Source: Planctomycetes bacterium TMED75 (lineage in GTDB: Bacteria > Planctomycetota > Phycisphaerae > Phycisphaerales > SM1A02). From it: a stretch of DNA of 53,511 nucleotides. Of the stretch, positions 7,053 through 15,677 are shown one piece after another. Numbering within the stretch: the first letter of the stretch is position 1; the number at the start of each line of letters is the position of its first letter. The position numbers and the translations under genes are program-made. The stretch spans positions 1-53,511 of the forward strand of contig NHEC01000062.1 of the NCBI GenBank assembly GCA_002171655.1. Direction: 5' to 3'. Under the pieces are notes generated by a model. That model was not told where the DNA came from. It saw only the letters and a list, made by a program, of their open reading frames with translations, and searched no databases.

Positions 7053-7940
7053 ATGCGTTGCCGGGAATGCGATTACCCCTTGTGGAACATCGCTCCCGGA
7101 CCCTGTCCCGAATGTGGAACCCCCTTCGTTCCCAGTGATTTTGAATTCGTTCCAGCCTCCGTGGCATTTTGCTGTCCTGAATGCGATCAGGCGTACTTCG
7201 GAACCGCATTCAACGGGCACCTGATGCCCACCCGCTTTGACTGCACGTCCTGTTCGGCTCCCATCCACATGGATTCGATGTCCGTGCGGCCGGCCGCGGA
7301 TCGACCCGAAGCGCTTCAGGTACGTGGCGTGCCGCCCTGCATGAATTCGGAATTCGGCTTCATGAGGAAATGGCTGGGGACGCTGGTCTGGTCGAGCACC
7401 CGGCCCGGAGCGCTGGTCGCGGGCGTGCCGTTGGATCGCAGTCTCAGTCTGTCGATCCGGTTCTTTCTCCCGGTTCTGCTGTTGGCCTCGCTGGGCTCGG
7501 CTTTTCCCCTCCTCCTGCTGTTTGGAGGCCTCTGGAGGACTCGAAACGTCTTCACCTACAGCACATTCCGGGGAGTCTTCTGGAGTGGGATGAGCCTGGT
7601 GGTGCTCGTGTTGGGTATCTGGATCGCCTACATGCTCTGGTCCGCGGTGGTGCACGTGGCCCTCTTGGTCACCGGCAATTGCCGGCATGGATACTCCCGT
7701 ACGCTGTCGTCCCTGATGTTCGCCTCCGGTCCCTTGATCGTGCTGGCGGTTCCCTGTCTGGGGCTCTATTGCGTGGGGCCCTTCTTTCCGATCTGGTTCT
7801 TCATCCTGGGGATCTTCGCGCTGCGAAGCGGGCAGGAGCTGACCACGTCGAAGGCGGTCGTCGCCAATCTGATTCCTCTGCTGGCCCTCGGCATTCTGGC
7901 GCTTGGTGGGTTCATCACCCTTTGGATGATGCGCGGGTGA
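7053..7940 (+). CDS. Membrane protein with N-terminal zinc ribbons
   Basis: This 295-residue protein has no function I recognise. Its first 75 residues hold three CxxC-type knuckles (CRECDYPL, CPECGTPF, CCPECDQAY) and a further CTSC, which together look like two zinc ribbons. Residues from about 130 on contain four or five hydrophobic segments, resembling Yip1-like or DUF-type membrane domains. GGAGG at 7041-7045 lies 7 nt before ATG 7053, two bases after the ilvE stop, so the two genes are probably cotranscribed. Two other genes here (8071-8940 and 22094-23116) have the same overall composition, although the ribbon position differs. Confidence 0.8.
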   Translation: MRCRECDYPLWNIAPGPCPECGTPFVPSDFEFVPASVAFCCPECDQAYFGTAFNGHLMPTRFDCTSCSAPIHMDSMSVRPAADRPEALQVRGVPPCMNSEFGFMRKWLGTLVWSSTRPGALVAGVPLDRSLSLSIRFFLPVLLLASLGSAFPLLLLFGGLWRTRNVFTYSTFRGVFWSGMSLVVLVLGIWIAYMLWSAVVHVALLVTGNCRHGYSRTLSSLMFASGPLIVLAVPCLGLYCVGPFFPIWFFILGIFALRSGQELTTSKAVVANLIPLLALGILALGGFITLWMMRG

Positions 7941-8070
7941 ACCGATCGGCAACGGGGCAAGGGCTGGTTGTCTTCCGTTGGCTTTCCGGGGCCTTGAATT
8001 CGCGGTCCCCTTGAAAAGGTATGCTGACGGTCATCTCCTCCAGTCAACAACCTGGAGTCCGGAGCATCGC

Positions 8071-8940
8071 ATGGCACGTTCCATTCTTTTGAAGTCGATG
8101 CTCGGCAGTTACCTGGTGGCCGCCCTCTTCGGAGTGATTGCCTCGCTCACCGCGGGAGGCAGTTCGCTGAACTTTCTCGGTACCAGCCTGGTGATCGCGG
8201 GAGTGCTCACCCTGATTCTGATCGCTCAGGTTCTGACCACCGTGGGCAATCCCGTTCTTCGGTGGGTCATGTTCATCTGTAGTCTGAGTGCGGTGCTCTT
8301 CGGAGCCTGCGTACTGCTGGAGATCTGGCTTGCACCCCAGTCAGTATTGCGCTCGCATATCACCACCATCAGAACCGTCATGGTGTGCAGCCTCGTGCTC
8401 TCGCTGAGCTTTCTGCACATCGGCTACATCTTCTACTGGCGCGTGGGGACCCGGAACTGGCTCTCCATCTCTCGCTGGGGCCTGCTGGGCATCAACCTGT
8501 TCTTCCTCTTTCAGTTCGAACTGGCATCGATCGACCCTGAAGTGTTCGAATTGTTCACTGACCTTTTCGGACCGGACATCTATGCCCGGCTCATCGGGGT
8601 CCTGATCATCATCTTCTTCTGCGCAACGGCGGCGCTTCCGTTGGGCCTTCTGGTTCGGAAAAATCGACACCAGACGCACGATGCGGCGGCCGCATTCAAT
8701 ACCGCAGTGAGCCTTCCCATCAGCTGTCCTCGATGTGGGATGCACTGCGGGCTCAAGGTCGGGCATTCGACGTGCCCGCAATGCAAGCTTGCCATGGAAC
8801 TCAGGCTCGAGGAACCACGCTGTGCGTGCGGGTACCTGCTTTACCGGGTTGATGCCAAGCAGTGTCCGGAGTGCGGTCGGTCCATTCCCGACTACCTGCG
8901 TTGGGCTGGAGTCACTCCGAGTCCCGGACCGTCAGGGTGA
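8071..8940 (+). CDS. Membrane protein with C-terminal zinc ribbons
   Basis: The 289-residue protein has about six transmembrane segments (roughly 5-200) followed by a soluble tail with paired cysteines: CPRCGMHCG, CPQCKLA, CACGYLLY and CPECGRSIP. The last two form a ribbon of the type that begins 'CGYLLY' and ends 'CPECG', which is frequent in planctomycete membrane proteins. GGAG at 8061-8064 is 6 nt before ATG 8071. A TATGCT hexamer at 8020-8025 may be the -10 element. The 3' end overlaps the convergent mqnC by 29 bp. Function is unknown. Confidence 0.8.
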   Translation: MARSILLKSMLGSYLVAALFGVIASLTAGGSSLNFLGTSLVIAGVLTLILIAQVLTTVGNPVLRWVMFICSLSAVLFGACVLLEIWLAPQSVLRSHITTIRTVMVCSLVLSLSFLHIGYIFYWRVGTRNWLSISRWGLLGINLFFLFQFELASIDPEVFELFTDLFGPDIYARLIGVLIIIFFCATAALPLGLLVRKNRHQTHDAAAAFNTAVSLPISCPRCGMHCGLKVGHSTCPQCKLAMELRLEEPRCACGYLLYRVDAKQCPECGRSIPDYLRWAGVTPSPGPSG

Positions 8941-10348
8941 CCGACGGACCCTCTTCCGAGGCGGATGCACCACCACATCCCTCCGCTTCCGTCTCCGAAG
9001 ACTGTTCAGAGTGCAGTCGGTCCGGCCGGCAGGCCGACCAGTCCTCGATCTTCAGGTCCGGAGCGTCTGGTCCCTCGTGGATCTTCAGCAGGTCGTAGGC
9101 GTTGTCTCGCTGGGCGGGGATGAAGCCCGCATCCCTGATCAATCTGCAGATCATTGGCTCGTTGAGGCAATGGGTGCTGCCCGCGGAGGACACCACGTTC
9201 TCCTCCATCATCACCGAACCCATGTCGTTGGCGCCCCAGAGCAGGCCCATCTGGCCGATGTGCGGTCCCATGGTCACCCAGCTGGAACCGATTGAATAGA
9301 TGTTGTCCAGAAACAATCGGCTCAATGCCTGAGTCCTCAGGTAGGCACTGGGGCCAGCCATGCGACGTCTGCGACCGAATTTGGGATGGTCCTCACGACG
9401 TCCGGTGCCATCAAGTCGGGCCACCACATCCCCGGGAAACGCACCGGGTTCGGATTCCCGCGGATCGATGCCCCATTCCCGGGCCTGACCGAGCACGGTG
9501 TTGTCCGCCTGGAACGGCCAGGAGATGAATGCGACGTACCGACCTCCACCGTCATCGGCGAGCTCCTCGATCGCGGAATCCTGCCTCTGCCTCACCAGGT
9601 CCATGTGGTGCACGCGGTCTGCGATGCCTTCGATGTGGCCGAACATCATCGTTGCGGAGGTATTGAATCCGATCTCGTGTGCGGCGCGCATCACGGTGAG
9701 CCATGACTCCGCATCGCACTTGCCCATGCCGATCTTGTTTCGGACCGCAGGGGCGAAGATTTCGCCTCCACCTCCGGGAAGCGAGTCGAGTCCCGCTTCG
9801 CGAAGTCGTTTCATGACGTGCAGGATCTTCTGTTTCAGATTCTTGCCGGGTGGATCGAAGAAGTGCACAAACTCGATGAATTCCGGAGGACTGAAGGCAT
9901 GCACATGGACTTGGGGGTATTCGGACTTGATTCGCTGCAGAAGATCGATGTACCAGTCCAGCCCGAGCTCGGGGTTCATGCCGCCTTGCATCAGAATCTG
10001 TGTTCCCCCGATCGCCACCAGTTCGCGCACCTTCTCAAGCAGTGCATCGTGGTCCAGGGTGTAAGCGTCGTCCTCGTCTCCGGTCCGCTTGAACGCACAG
10101 AAGATGCACTTCGCGGTGCAGATGTTCGTGTAGTTGATGTTGCGATCGATCACGTAGGTTCGAATGGTGTCGCCGTGCAGTTCCCGGCACCTCTGATCGG
10201 CGAGTCGGCCAAGGGACTGGGGGTCGCACCGGTGGTAGAGGTCGAGGGCCTGCTCGGGGGTGAGCCGGGCGGCTCCACGGACCACCGCCTCGAGGAGGGC
10301 AGGATCCAGTGCATCGAGGTCGGGATGGAGTGGAGGGGGGGTGCTCAT
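8912..10348 (-). CDS. mqnC: Cyclic dehypoxanthinyl futalosine synthase, radical SAM
   Basis: MqnC cyclises dehypoxanthine futalosine in the futalosine route to menaquinone. The 478-residue protein carries the radical SAM cluster motif CxxxCxxC at C77, C81 and C84 (NYTNICTAKCIFCAF), then GGTQILMQGGMNPELGLDWY, HAFSPPE, GLDSLPGGGGEIF, MMFGH, and WVTMGPHIGQ with GANDMGSVMMEENVV, all typical of MqnC. A stretch of about 40 residues rich in Arg and Gly (WGIDPRESEPGAF to GRRRRMAG) and a low-complexity tail of about 45 residues are extra. AGGGGA lies 5 nt before the ATG, and TATCAT (10361-10366) 12 nt before it is a possible -10. mqnD lies in the same window but is not in the same operon. MqnE or CofH/CofG relatives were considered, but the motifs fit MqnC best. 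Confidence 0.9.
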   Translation of the reverse strand: MSTPPPLHPDLDALDPALLEAVVRGAARLTPEQALDLYHRCDPQSLGRLADQRCRELHGDTIRTYVIDRNINYTNICTAKCIFCAFKRTGDEDDAYTLDHDALLEKVRELVAIGGTQILMQGGMNPELGLDWYIDLLQRIKSEYPQVHVHAFSPPEFIEFVHFFDPPGKNLKQKILHVMKRLREAGLDSLPGGGGEIFAPAVRNKIGMGKCDAESWLTVMRAAHEIGFNTSATMMFGHIEGIADRVHHMDLVRQRQDSAIEELADDGGGRYVAFISWPFQADNTVLGQAREWGIDPRESEPGAFPGDVVARLDGTGRREDHPKFGRRRRMAGPSAYLRTQALSRLFLDNIYSIGSSWVTMGPHIGQMGLLWGANDMGSVMMEENVVSSAGSTHCLNEPMICRLIRDAGFIPAQRDNAYDLLKIHEGPDAPDLKIEDWSACRPDRLHSEQSSETEAEGCGGASASEEGPSVTLTVRDSE

Positions 10349-10447
10349 GGCTGTCCCCTGATGATATGCCCAACCAGCCCATCAAGACGTCTGAATGCCC
10401 GTTTCTGGGCCTTAAGACTTCCCTCGATCGAGCCGATCAAGGGTGAG

Positions 10448-11482
10448 ATGGCTCCGAGAACCTCTCCATCCCTGCCCGAGCGTGACCTCCCCCAGGCGAC
10501 GGTCGTCCTTGTCTTTCACAACCAGCAGCATCTGGTGGAGGAAGCGTTGGGTTCACTGCTGCGCCAAGAGGGCAATTCGGTCCGAATTCAGGTGATCGAT
10601 GACGGTTCGGTGGACGAGACCTGGGATCGGATCACGCGATTGCTGGAACGATCCGATGTGGGTGTTCACGAGGTGCAGACCGCTCGCTTCGTTGAACAGC
10701 TTGGAATAGCCCGACTCACTCGGGCCCTGGCCTCGGTGGAGACCGAATTTGCGGTGGTCGCTCGAGCTGAGGACTGTTCCCGACCGGAACGCATCCAGCG
10801 ACTGATCCATACGATCGAATCGACCAAGGCTTCGGTCGTGGTCTCTGACCGCACTCGAGTGGGGGGATCCGTGTTGGAACACCTCGCCGACTCTCGACGA
10901 CAGGGCAGCGGTCTTCTCCCTCCGCAGGATGTGGCCTTCCAGGTTGCTTCGCTCCCAACCAATTTGGGCACGATGGCCCTTCGTCCCAACGTACTTCTTG
11001 GATTCCCAGAATTTTCCAGTGCACGCCTTGCTGATGAACTGGGTCCGTTGCTTGCATTTCGGGGTTCGATCCTCAAGGGCTGTTTCTACTTGGATGAACA
11101 ACTCGTCGACTACAAGCCGGCCAGTGCGGTGGTGGCGACGGACCTGCGAAGCAAAGAGACCTGTCGGGAGGGGCTCTTTGCCGAACTCATCGCCACCCGT
11201 GTGGCGATGCTGCAGGATCTTCGTTCGCTCTCCGAGCCCGGGGTTGATGAGGCGGCCGGTCGAATTCGTCTGGAGGCATCTCTCAAGGGAGTACTGGTCG
11301 AACTTGCCGAACGCTGGTCCCAGGCTCGCGAGGACCTCTGGCAGAACGACTTGCGGCCGATGTGGATGCATCCCGATGACCAACCCACACGAGCGCCGGT
11401 TCCAGTCGAATCTCGAACAGAATCTATTTTGCGTCGCGTTCGCAGTCTGGCCTTTGGACTGGGGCGACGAGCCGCTGCTTGA
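10448..11482 (+). CDS. Glycosyltransferase family 2-like protein
   Basis: The 344-residue protein begins with a GT-A fold of the family 2 type: TVVLVFHNQQHLVEEALGSLL, then IQVIDDGSVDETW. The usual DxD/LDADD metal site reads ARAEDCSRPERI, so one acidic residue may be missing. The second half is not one I recognise and may contact the acceptor; it ends in a basic segment (ILRRVRSLAFGLGRRAAA). I chose ATG 10448 because the open frame upstream overlaps mqnC on the other strand and shows no GT sequence. The start lacks a clear ribosome binding site (GGGTGAG directly precedes it). The donor and acceptor cannot be told. Confidence 0.65.
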   Translation: MAPRTSPSLPERDLPQATVVLVFHNQQHLVEEALGSLLRQEGNSVRIQVIDDGSVDETWDRITRLLERSDVGVHEVQTARFVEQLGIARLTRALASVETEFAVVARAEDCSRPERIQRLIHTIESTKASVVVSDRTRVGGSVLEHLADSRRQGSGLLPPQDVAFQVASLPTNLGTMALRPNVLLGFPEFSSARLADELGPLLAFRGSILKGCFYLDEQLVDYKPASAVVATDLRSKETCREGLFAELIATRVAMLQDLRSLSEPGVDEAAGRIRLEASLKGVLVELAERWSQAREDLWQNDLRPMWMHPDDQPTRAPVPVESRTESILRRVRSLAFGLGRRAAA

Positions 11483-11490
11483 GTCTGGTG

Positions 11491-13089
11491 TCAGACCTTG
11501 AGCTTTGCCCAGCCCCCGTGCAGGAACCTGGCGGTGAAGAGCATTCCCCGCACCACGAGTTCCCCGCACAGCCCCAGCCAGATTCCGGGTAGGCCCAGAC
11601 CCATCACCACCCCAAACAGGTAGGCCATCGGAAGTCGCACGCCGTAACTCGAGACGGTGGTGATGAGCAGGGTCCAGCGAGTGTCTCCGACCCCACGAAG
11701 TCCCTGGCGAACCACCATGTTCAATGCGAAGAACACCTGTATCGAACCGCAGATCATCAGCAACGTAGGCACTTCCTCAAGCAAGACCGGTTGATCCGAG
11801 ACCAAGCTGGTCAGTTGACGGCCGAAGAGGATGAAGCAGGCACCGACTGCACCCATGAAGATCATCGCGATGATCGTGCAGGTGATGATCACCTTTCGGG
11901 CCATCTGTACGTTTCCTGCTCCAAGGTACTGGCCCGCGATCGTTCCCGCAGCCGTTCCCAGGGCGAAGCCGGGCATGAACGAAAAGGCCTCCCACTGAAT
12001 GGCGATCGCATGCGCACCCACCAGTCCTTCGGTGGGGCCGCTTCCGGTCTCTCGATTCTTCGCGATGATCATTCCGATGAAACCGAGTACGAAGATGTTC
12101 ACGCCCCACATCGAGATTCCCTCCATGAACGAAGGAATGCCGATCCTGGTGATTCGACCGAACATGACCCGGGTCGGTCTCAGTGCACGTCGCTGAAGTC
12201 CCAGGTCCCGAACGCCACGCATCAAAGCAAACACGATCAGAAAGGCGCCCACCATGTAGGCCAGTGCGGTTCCCCCGGCGATCCCCGCCACACCACTGGT
12301 CAGGGGGTCGATGTTCGTGGGATTGCTCAGCTCCATGCCCAGGACCGTCACGTCCACTCCGCACAGCAGCCAGCTCGAGACCACATTGACCACATTCACC
12401 ACCACCATGATCAGGGCGGGAAGCAACGTCTCCCCCGCGCCATAGAGGCACATCGAACCGACCATCAGAATGCCACACAGCGGCATCGATGCGGCAATGG
12501 TCAGTACATAGTCGCCCAGAAGGTCCGTCGCTTCGGGCGAAAGGTCCGAAATGTTCGCCAGGGGCTGGACCAGCAACCACAACAACAATCCGACCATCGT
12601 TCCCCAGACCAGGGCCAGAGAAAGTGACTGACCGAGGGCATCGTACGCATCTCGCCGATGACCCGATCCCATCGCGCGGGCGATGATCACTTGTCCTCCG
12701 ATGCCCAGCCCCGCCATTGCGATGCCCACGAACCACGAGATGTAGGATCCGATTCCGATCGCATCAAGCGCCGGGTCCACGATCTGCTCGGGAAGTCGTC
12801 CGGCCAGGATCTTGTCGATCAGGCCAACCGTCGCCGCCATCGACTGCTGAAAGAGCACCGGAATCGCAACCACCATGATCGCACTGAGCATGGTGCGTCC
12901 TGCGAGCTTGCCACTCTTGATTCGACCTTCGGCTTCGATGAGGGCTTCCTGTTCAAGCACTCCGCCCATGGCCGAACGAGGATCGTCCGGACTGGCGGCA
13001 CTGCTCGAGACCGGACCGACCTTGAGTACATCCTCCTGATCGGAGGTTTCGTTTTCGTTGTCGCCTTTCACGCTCTGCTCACGAACCAT
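11491..13089 (-). CDS. MATE family efflux transporter
   Basis: This 532-residue integral membrane protein belongs to the MATE family of cation-coupled drug or metabolite exporters. After a charged cytosolic N terminus of about 60 residues there are twelve hydrophobic segments arranged as two similar halves, each opening with the family pattern (IPVLFQQSMAATVGLIDKILAG in the first; GIPSFMEGISMWGVNIFVLG in the second). Sequences such as GIGSYISWFVGIAMAGLGIGGQ and ALGTAAGTIAGQYLGAGN are typical. It overlaps the upstream HEAT-repeat lipoprotein gene by 11 bp, so the pair is translated from one message. Substrate unknown. Confidence 0.92.
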   Translation of the reverse strand: MVREQSVKGDNENETSDQEDVLKVGPVSSSAASPDDPRSAMGGVLEQEALIEAEGRIKSGKLAGRTMLSAIMVVAIPVLFQQSMAATVGLIDKILAGRLPEQIVDPALDAIGIGSYISWFVGIAMAGLGIGGQVIIARAMGSGHRRDAYDALGQSLSLALVWGTMVGLLLWLLVQPLANISDLSPEATDLLGDYVLTIAASMPLCGILMVGSMCLYGAGETLLPALIMVVVNVVNVVSSWLLCGVDVTVLGMELSNPTNIDPLTSGVAGIAGGTALAYMVGAFLIVFALMRGVRDLGLQRRALRPTRVMFGRITRIGIPSFMEGISMWGVNIFVLGFIGMIIAKNRETGSGPTEGLVGAHAIAIQWEAFSFMPGFALGTAAGTIAGQYLGAGNVQMARKVIITCTIIAMIFMGAVGACFILFGRQLTSLVSDQPVLLEEVPTLLMICGSIQVFFALNMVVRQGLRGVGDTRWTLLITTVSSYGVRLPMAYLFGVVMGLGLPGIWLGLCGELVVRGMLFTARFLHGGWAKLKV

Positions 13090-13948
13090 CCTGGGTCTGA
13101 GCAGGGCCCTCCTGCTGGGTTGCTCGAACCGTCTTCACTTCGAGGCCGCGCGGCAGTCCCGGCTTTTCCCAGATCGTTGGATTGAAGATGTTGATCCAAT
13201 CGAGAAAGCCAAGTGGCCTGGTGTAGACCGGATAGAGGTAGATCTCTTCCTGCTTGAACGGATCGTCGGAGGCCTTGTACCACGCAAGCCACTCTCGGGA
13301 GTTGATCCCATAGTCCTCCCCGGTCATGCATCGGAGGGAATCCGCCGCGGCGAGGTTCACTGCCAGCTCACGATTTTCCAGTTCCAGAACGAGGGCCTGA
13401 AAGACCGCGTCGGAGGGGTACTGCCCGAGGGCGATCGCGAGTTCGATCTGCACGCCCTGATCTTCTTCGACGATCAACTGTTGCCAGATCGTTTCCTTGA
13501 CCTGGGGGTCGTGCAGTCGCTGGAGACTCTTGGCTGCTTCCTTGCGCACATAGGAAAATTCATTCTCAAGCTCCGATGCGATCAGAACGGCGTCCGCTGG
13601 ATCTCCGTGCACCCCCAGTGCCTTGATCGCACCCGCCTTGACCAGTGGATCCCACGGTCCCTGAATACAGGTGCGGTAGAGCTGGAGGTATTCATCGGTA
13701 CCGGCCCACGGCGCGGTTCCCAGAAGCACCAGGCCACGTTGCTGGGTTTCCGGATCGTTGAAGTTCGTCGCCCAAGCACCCACTTCCGCTCCGCTTGGTG
13801 GAAACATCGCGTTGCCCAAGGAACTGAAGTCACTGGAAATCGAATCACAGCCATTCATCAGCAGGGCCATGCCCAGGCAGATCGCTCCCCCCATCGATTT
13901 CGCGACGGTGAACGATTGCAGGCAGTTGGTGGGGGCGGTGCCATCCAT
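13079..13948 (-). CDS. HEAT-repeat lipoprotein
   Basis: The 289-residue protein has a hydrophobic leader with GMALLMNGC, a passable lipobox, suggesting export and lipid attachment. Residues about 60-210 consist of helical repeats with the HEAT/PBS pattern (for example VKAGAIKALGVHGDPADAVLIASEL and VRKEAAKSLQRL). The C-terminal part ending near FLDWINIFNPTIW has no repeat. HEAT repeats bind partner proteins, so a scaffold role at the membrane is inferred. TATGAT (13958-13963, minus strand) lies 9 nt before the ATG, giving a leader of two or three bases. It is the first gene of a two-gene unit with the MATE transporter. Confidence 0.75.
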   Translation of the reverse strand: MDGTAPTNCLQSFTVAKSMGGAICLGMALLMNGCDSISSDFSSLGNAMFPPSGAEVGAWATNFNDPETQQRGLVLLGTAPWAGTDEYLQLYRTCIQGPWDPLVKAGAIKALGVHGDPADAVLIASELENEFSYVRKEAAKSLQRLHDPQVKETIWQQLIVEEDQGVQIELAIALGQYPSDAVFQALVLELENRELAVNLAAADSLRCMTGEDYGINSREWLAWYKASDDPFKQEEIYLYPVYTRPLGFLDWINIFNPTIWEKPGLPRGLEVKTVRATQQEGPAQTQDGS

Positions 13949-14015
13949 GACCGGCTGATCATACGAGCCAGCGGTCCCTCGGGCGAGTTTTCCCCGGTCC
14001 CGCTACCCTGTTTCA
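13949..14015. promoter_or_regulatory. Divergent promoter region, HEAT lipoprotein and MBL hydrolase
   Basis: On the minus strand TATGAT lies at 13958-13963, 9 nt before ATG 13948. On the plus strand TACCCT lies at 14004-14009, exactly 6 nt before ATG 14016. Neither has a clear -35. Both mRNAs would be leaderless or nearly so. Confidence 0.5.
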
Positions 14016-14690
14016 ATGCCAGAAACACCACTCCAGCCTGTCATCGAGACCCGAACGCTCGGTCCCGTCGAGACCAACTGCTTTCTGCTCACCGTTCCGG
14101 AAGGTGAGGACCCCACTGGGTGCTACGTCATCGATTGTGGCATGCAACCTGACCCCCTCATCCAACTCATCCGGGAGCGGGAACTCGAACCTCGGGGTCT
14201 GCTCCTGACTCATTGTCATTACGACCATATTGGCGGGATCGAAGAGCTTTTTGAGGCATTCGGCCCTCTGCCAACGCGCGTCCATCCCATCGAGGCCGAC
14301 TGGAATCGAGATCCAATGTTGAATCTCTCGGGCATGTCTGGTTGGCCGTGCGTCGCCCCCCAGCCGGACCTCCGTTACGAAGACGGTGCGGCCCTAGACC
14401 TTCTCGGATGCGCTTTTGAGGTGCTGCACCTACCTGGGCACAGTCCGGGTTCTGTGGGGCTTCTGGACCGTTCAGGGGGCACCCTGATCGCCGGGGATAC
14501 CTTGTTCGCAGGCTCGATCGGGCGGGTTGATTTTCCCACCTCGAATCCCGAGCACATGAAGTTGACCTTGCGTCGATTGCTCGAACTTCCTGATGAGACG
14601 GTGGTCCATCCGGGGCATGGCCCGGCCACGACCATCGGCACCGAGCGAGTGGAAAACCCATTTTTGCTCGATCTGGACCGGGTTTATTGA
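14016..14690 (+). CDS. MBL-fold metallohydrolase (glyoxalase II-like)
   Basis: The 224-residue protein has all the metal-binding motifs of the metallo-beta-lactamase fold: HCHYDH with H66, H68, D70 and H71, LPGHSPGS, IAGDTLF with its bridging Asp, and HPGHGPAT. The closest functional group from these motifs is hydroxyacylglutathione hydrolase-like thioester hydrolases, but many have other substrates. Length is typical of the short YcbL-like group. TACCCT sits 6 nt before the ATG, so the message is probably leaderless. Confidence 0.88.
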   Translation: MPETPLQPVIETRTLGPVETNCFLLTVPEGEDPTGCYVIDCGMQPDPLIQLIRERELEPRGLLLTHCHYDHIGGIEELFEAFGPLPTRVHPIEADWNRDPMLNLSGMSGWPCVAPQPDLRYEDGAALDLLGCAFEVLHLPGHSPGSVGLLDRSGGTLIAGDTLFAGSIGRVDFPTSNPEHMKLTLRRLLELPDETVVHPGHGPATTIGTERVENPFLLDLDRVY

Positions 14691-14833
14691 ACGAAACCCC
14701 AGGACCCTCCGCGATACAACAACGAGTACTTGCATCCGAACCGTCCTCCGCTAGTGTGAAAGAAGGCAATCTGATGGTCGATCGTCGGTCGTCGGTTGCT
14801 TTCATCCGGCCATGGCCCCTGCGGAGTAGATGC

Positions 14834-15646
14834 ATGATCTCAGGACGATTCCTTCTGGTGGCTTTTCTTGCTTCGACCGCCTCCATCGCCGGAGCTGAGG
14901 ATGTGAATCTGGTTGCGACCCCGATTTCTATTCCGGTTGCCACCGAGATGACTCTGGATGTTCCGATCTTCGGGTCCTCGACGGCCTCGGATCAAGCGTC
15001 TGCCTTGGTCTCCAGCAGCAACTTCGTCATTGAACCCAATGGAAGTTCGGTCACCTTCAAGGACCATCTGATCATCGCGGAGAATGCTCAGATCAACCTC
15101 GATTTCTTCTGCGGCGGCATCTTCGGCTGTCTGGAAACGCTGGATGTCACGATCAGTTCGCTGACGATCGAGCTGGCAAGCGTCTACACCGTCCCGGTCT
15201 CTGCCAGCGGCACCTGGTCAATTCCCGATGCGCTCTACAACCTCGACATCACCTACCAATACGTGGGCAACCTCGTGGGCTCTGGTTCGAGTCAGACCTT
15301 TGCTTCCGATGTGGCCAGCCTCAGTGGAACCTTGACCGAGGACGGCAGCAGCACGCTGATCATCTCCAACCTGGATCTCGATGAGGTTGAAGTTGCAGTG
15401 ACTCCCGATTCTCTGCCCACTGGTGTGAATTCTATCGAGATCAGAGTCGATGCGAACCTCTCCTCGCTCGTGTACGAGGGTTCGCTCGGAGTCTTCGGCG
15501 ACCTCGATGGCGACGGACTGGTCTGTGGTTCGGACCTCACGATCCTGCTCGCGCAGTGGGGCAGCACCGGTTCCGCGGATCTCGACGGCGACGGATTTGT
15601 CAGTGGCCCCGATCTCACGTCGTTGCTTGCCAACTGGTCTTGCTGA
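14834..15646 (+). CDS. Secreted protein with two C-terminal dockerin-like repeats
   Basis: The 270-residue protein starts with a signal peptide (ISGRFLLVAFLASTASIAGA) and continues with a beta-rich, Ser/Thr-rich region with no family I recognise. The tail carries two copies of a calcium-binding loop: GDLDGDGLVCGSDLTILLAQWG and ADLDGDGFVSGPDLTSLLANWS, where D, D, D/G and the LLxxW ending are conserved. Such tails are abundant in Phycisphaerae and probably act in surface anchoring or sorting rather than in cellulosomes. GGAG (14823-14826) lies 7 nt before ATG 14834. An upstream in-frame ATG at 14774 is also open but would put 20 charged residues before the signal peptide. Confidence 0.75.
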   Translation: MISGRFLLVAFLASTASIAGAEDVNLVATPISIPVATEMTLDVPIFGSSTASDQASALVSSSNFVIEPNGSSVTFKDHLIIAENAQINLDFFCGGIFGCLETLDVTISSLTIELASVYTVPVSASGTWSIPDALYNLDITYQYVGNLVGSGSSQTFASDVASLSGTLTEDGSSTLIISNLDLDEVEVAVTPDSLPTGVNSIEIRVDANLSSLVYEGSLGVFGDLDGDGLVCGSDLTILLAQWGSTGSADLDGDGFVSGPDLTSLLANWSC

Positions 15647-15665
15647 TTCCTCTCGCCGACTTGGC

Positions 15666-15671
15666 TACCAT
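15666..15671 (+). promoter_or_regulatory. -10 element of mqnD, leaderless start
   Basis: TACCAT lies exactly 6 nt before ATG 15678. This matches the pattern seen at many starts in the window. No convincing -35 was found. Confidence 0.5.
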
Positions 15672-15677
15672 TGAGGC

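Noticed and set aside
6993-7952. Long minus-strand open frame opposite ilvE end and the zinc-ribbon gene
   Set aside because: Its sequence is rich in Arg, His, Gln and Pro, as expected for antisense of a high-GC gene. The plus-strand gene has clear cysteine motifs and membrane segments.
9818-10447. N-terminal 210-residue extension of the glycosyltransferase
   Set aside because: It runs antisense through mqnC, and the GT fold begins only after ATG 10448.
11791-12627. 278-residue open frame opposite the MATE gene
   Set aside because: It is very rich in His, Asp, Gln and Arg and lies wholly inside a clear 12-helix transporter gene.
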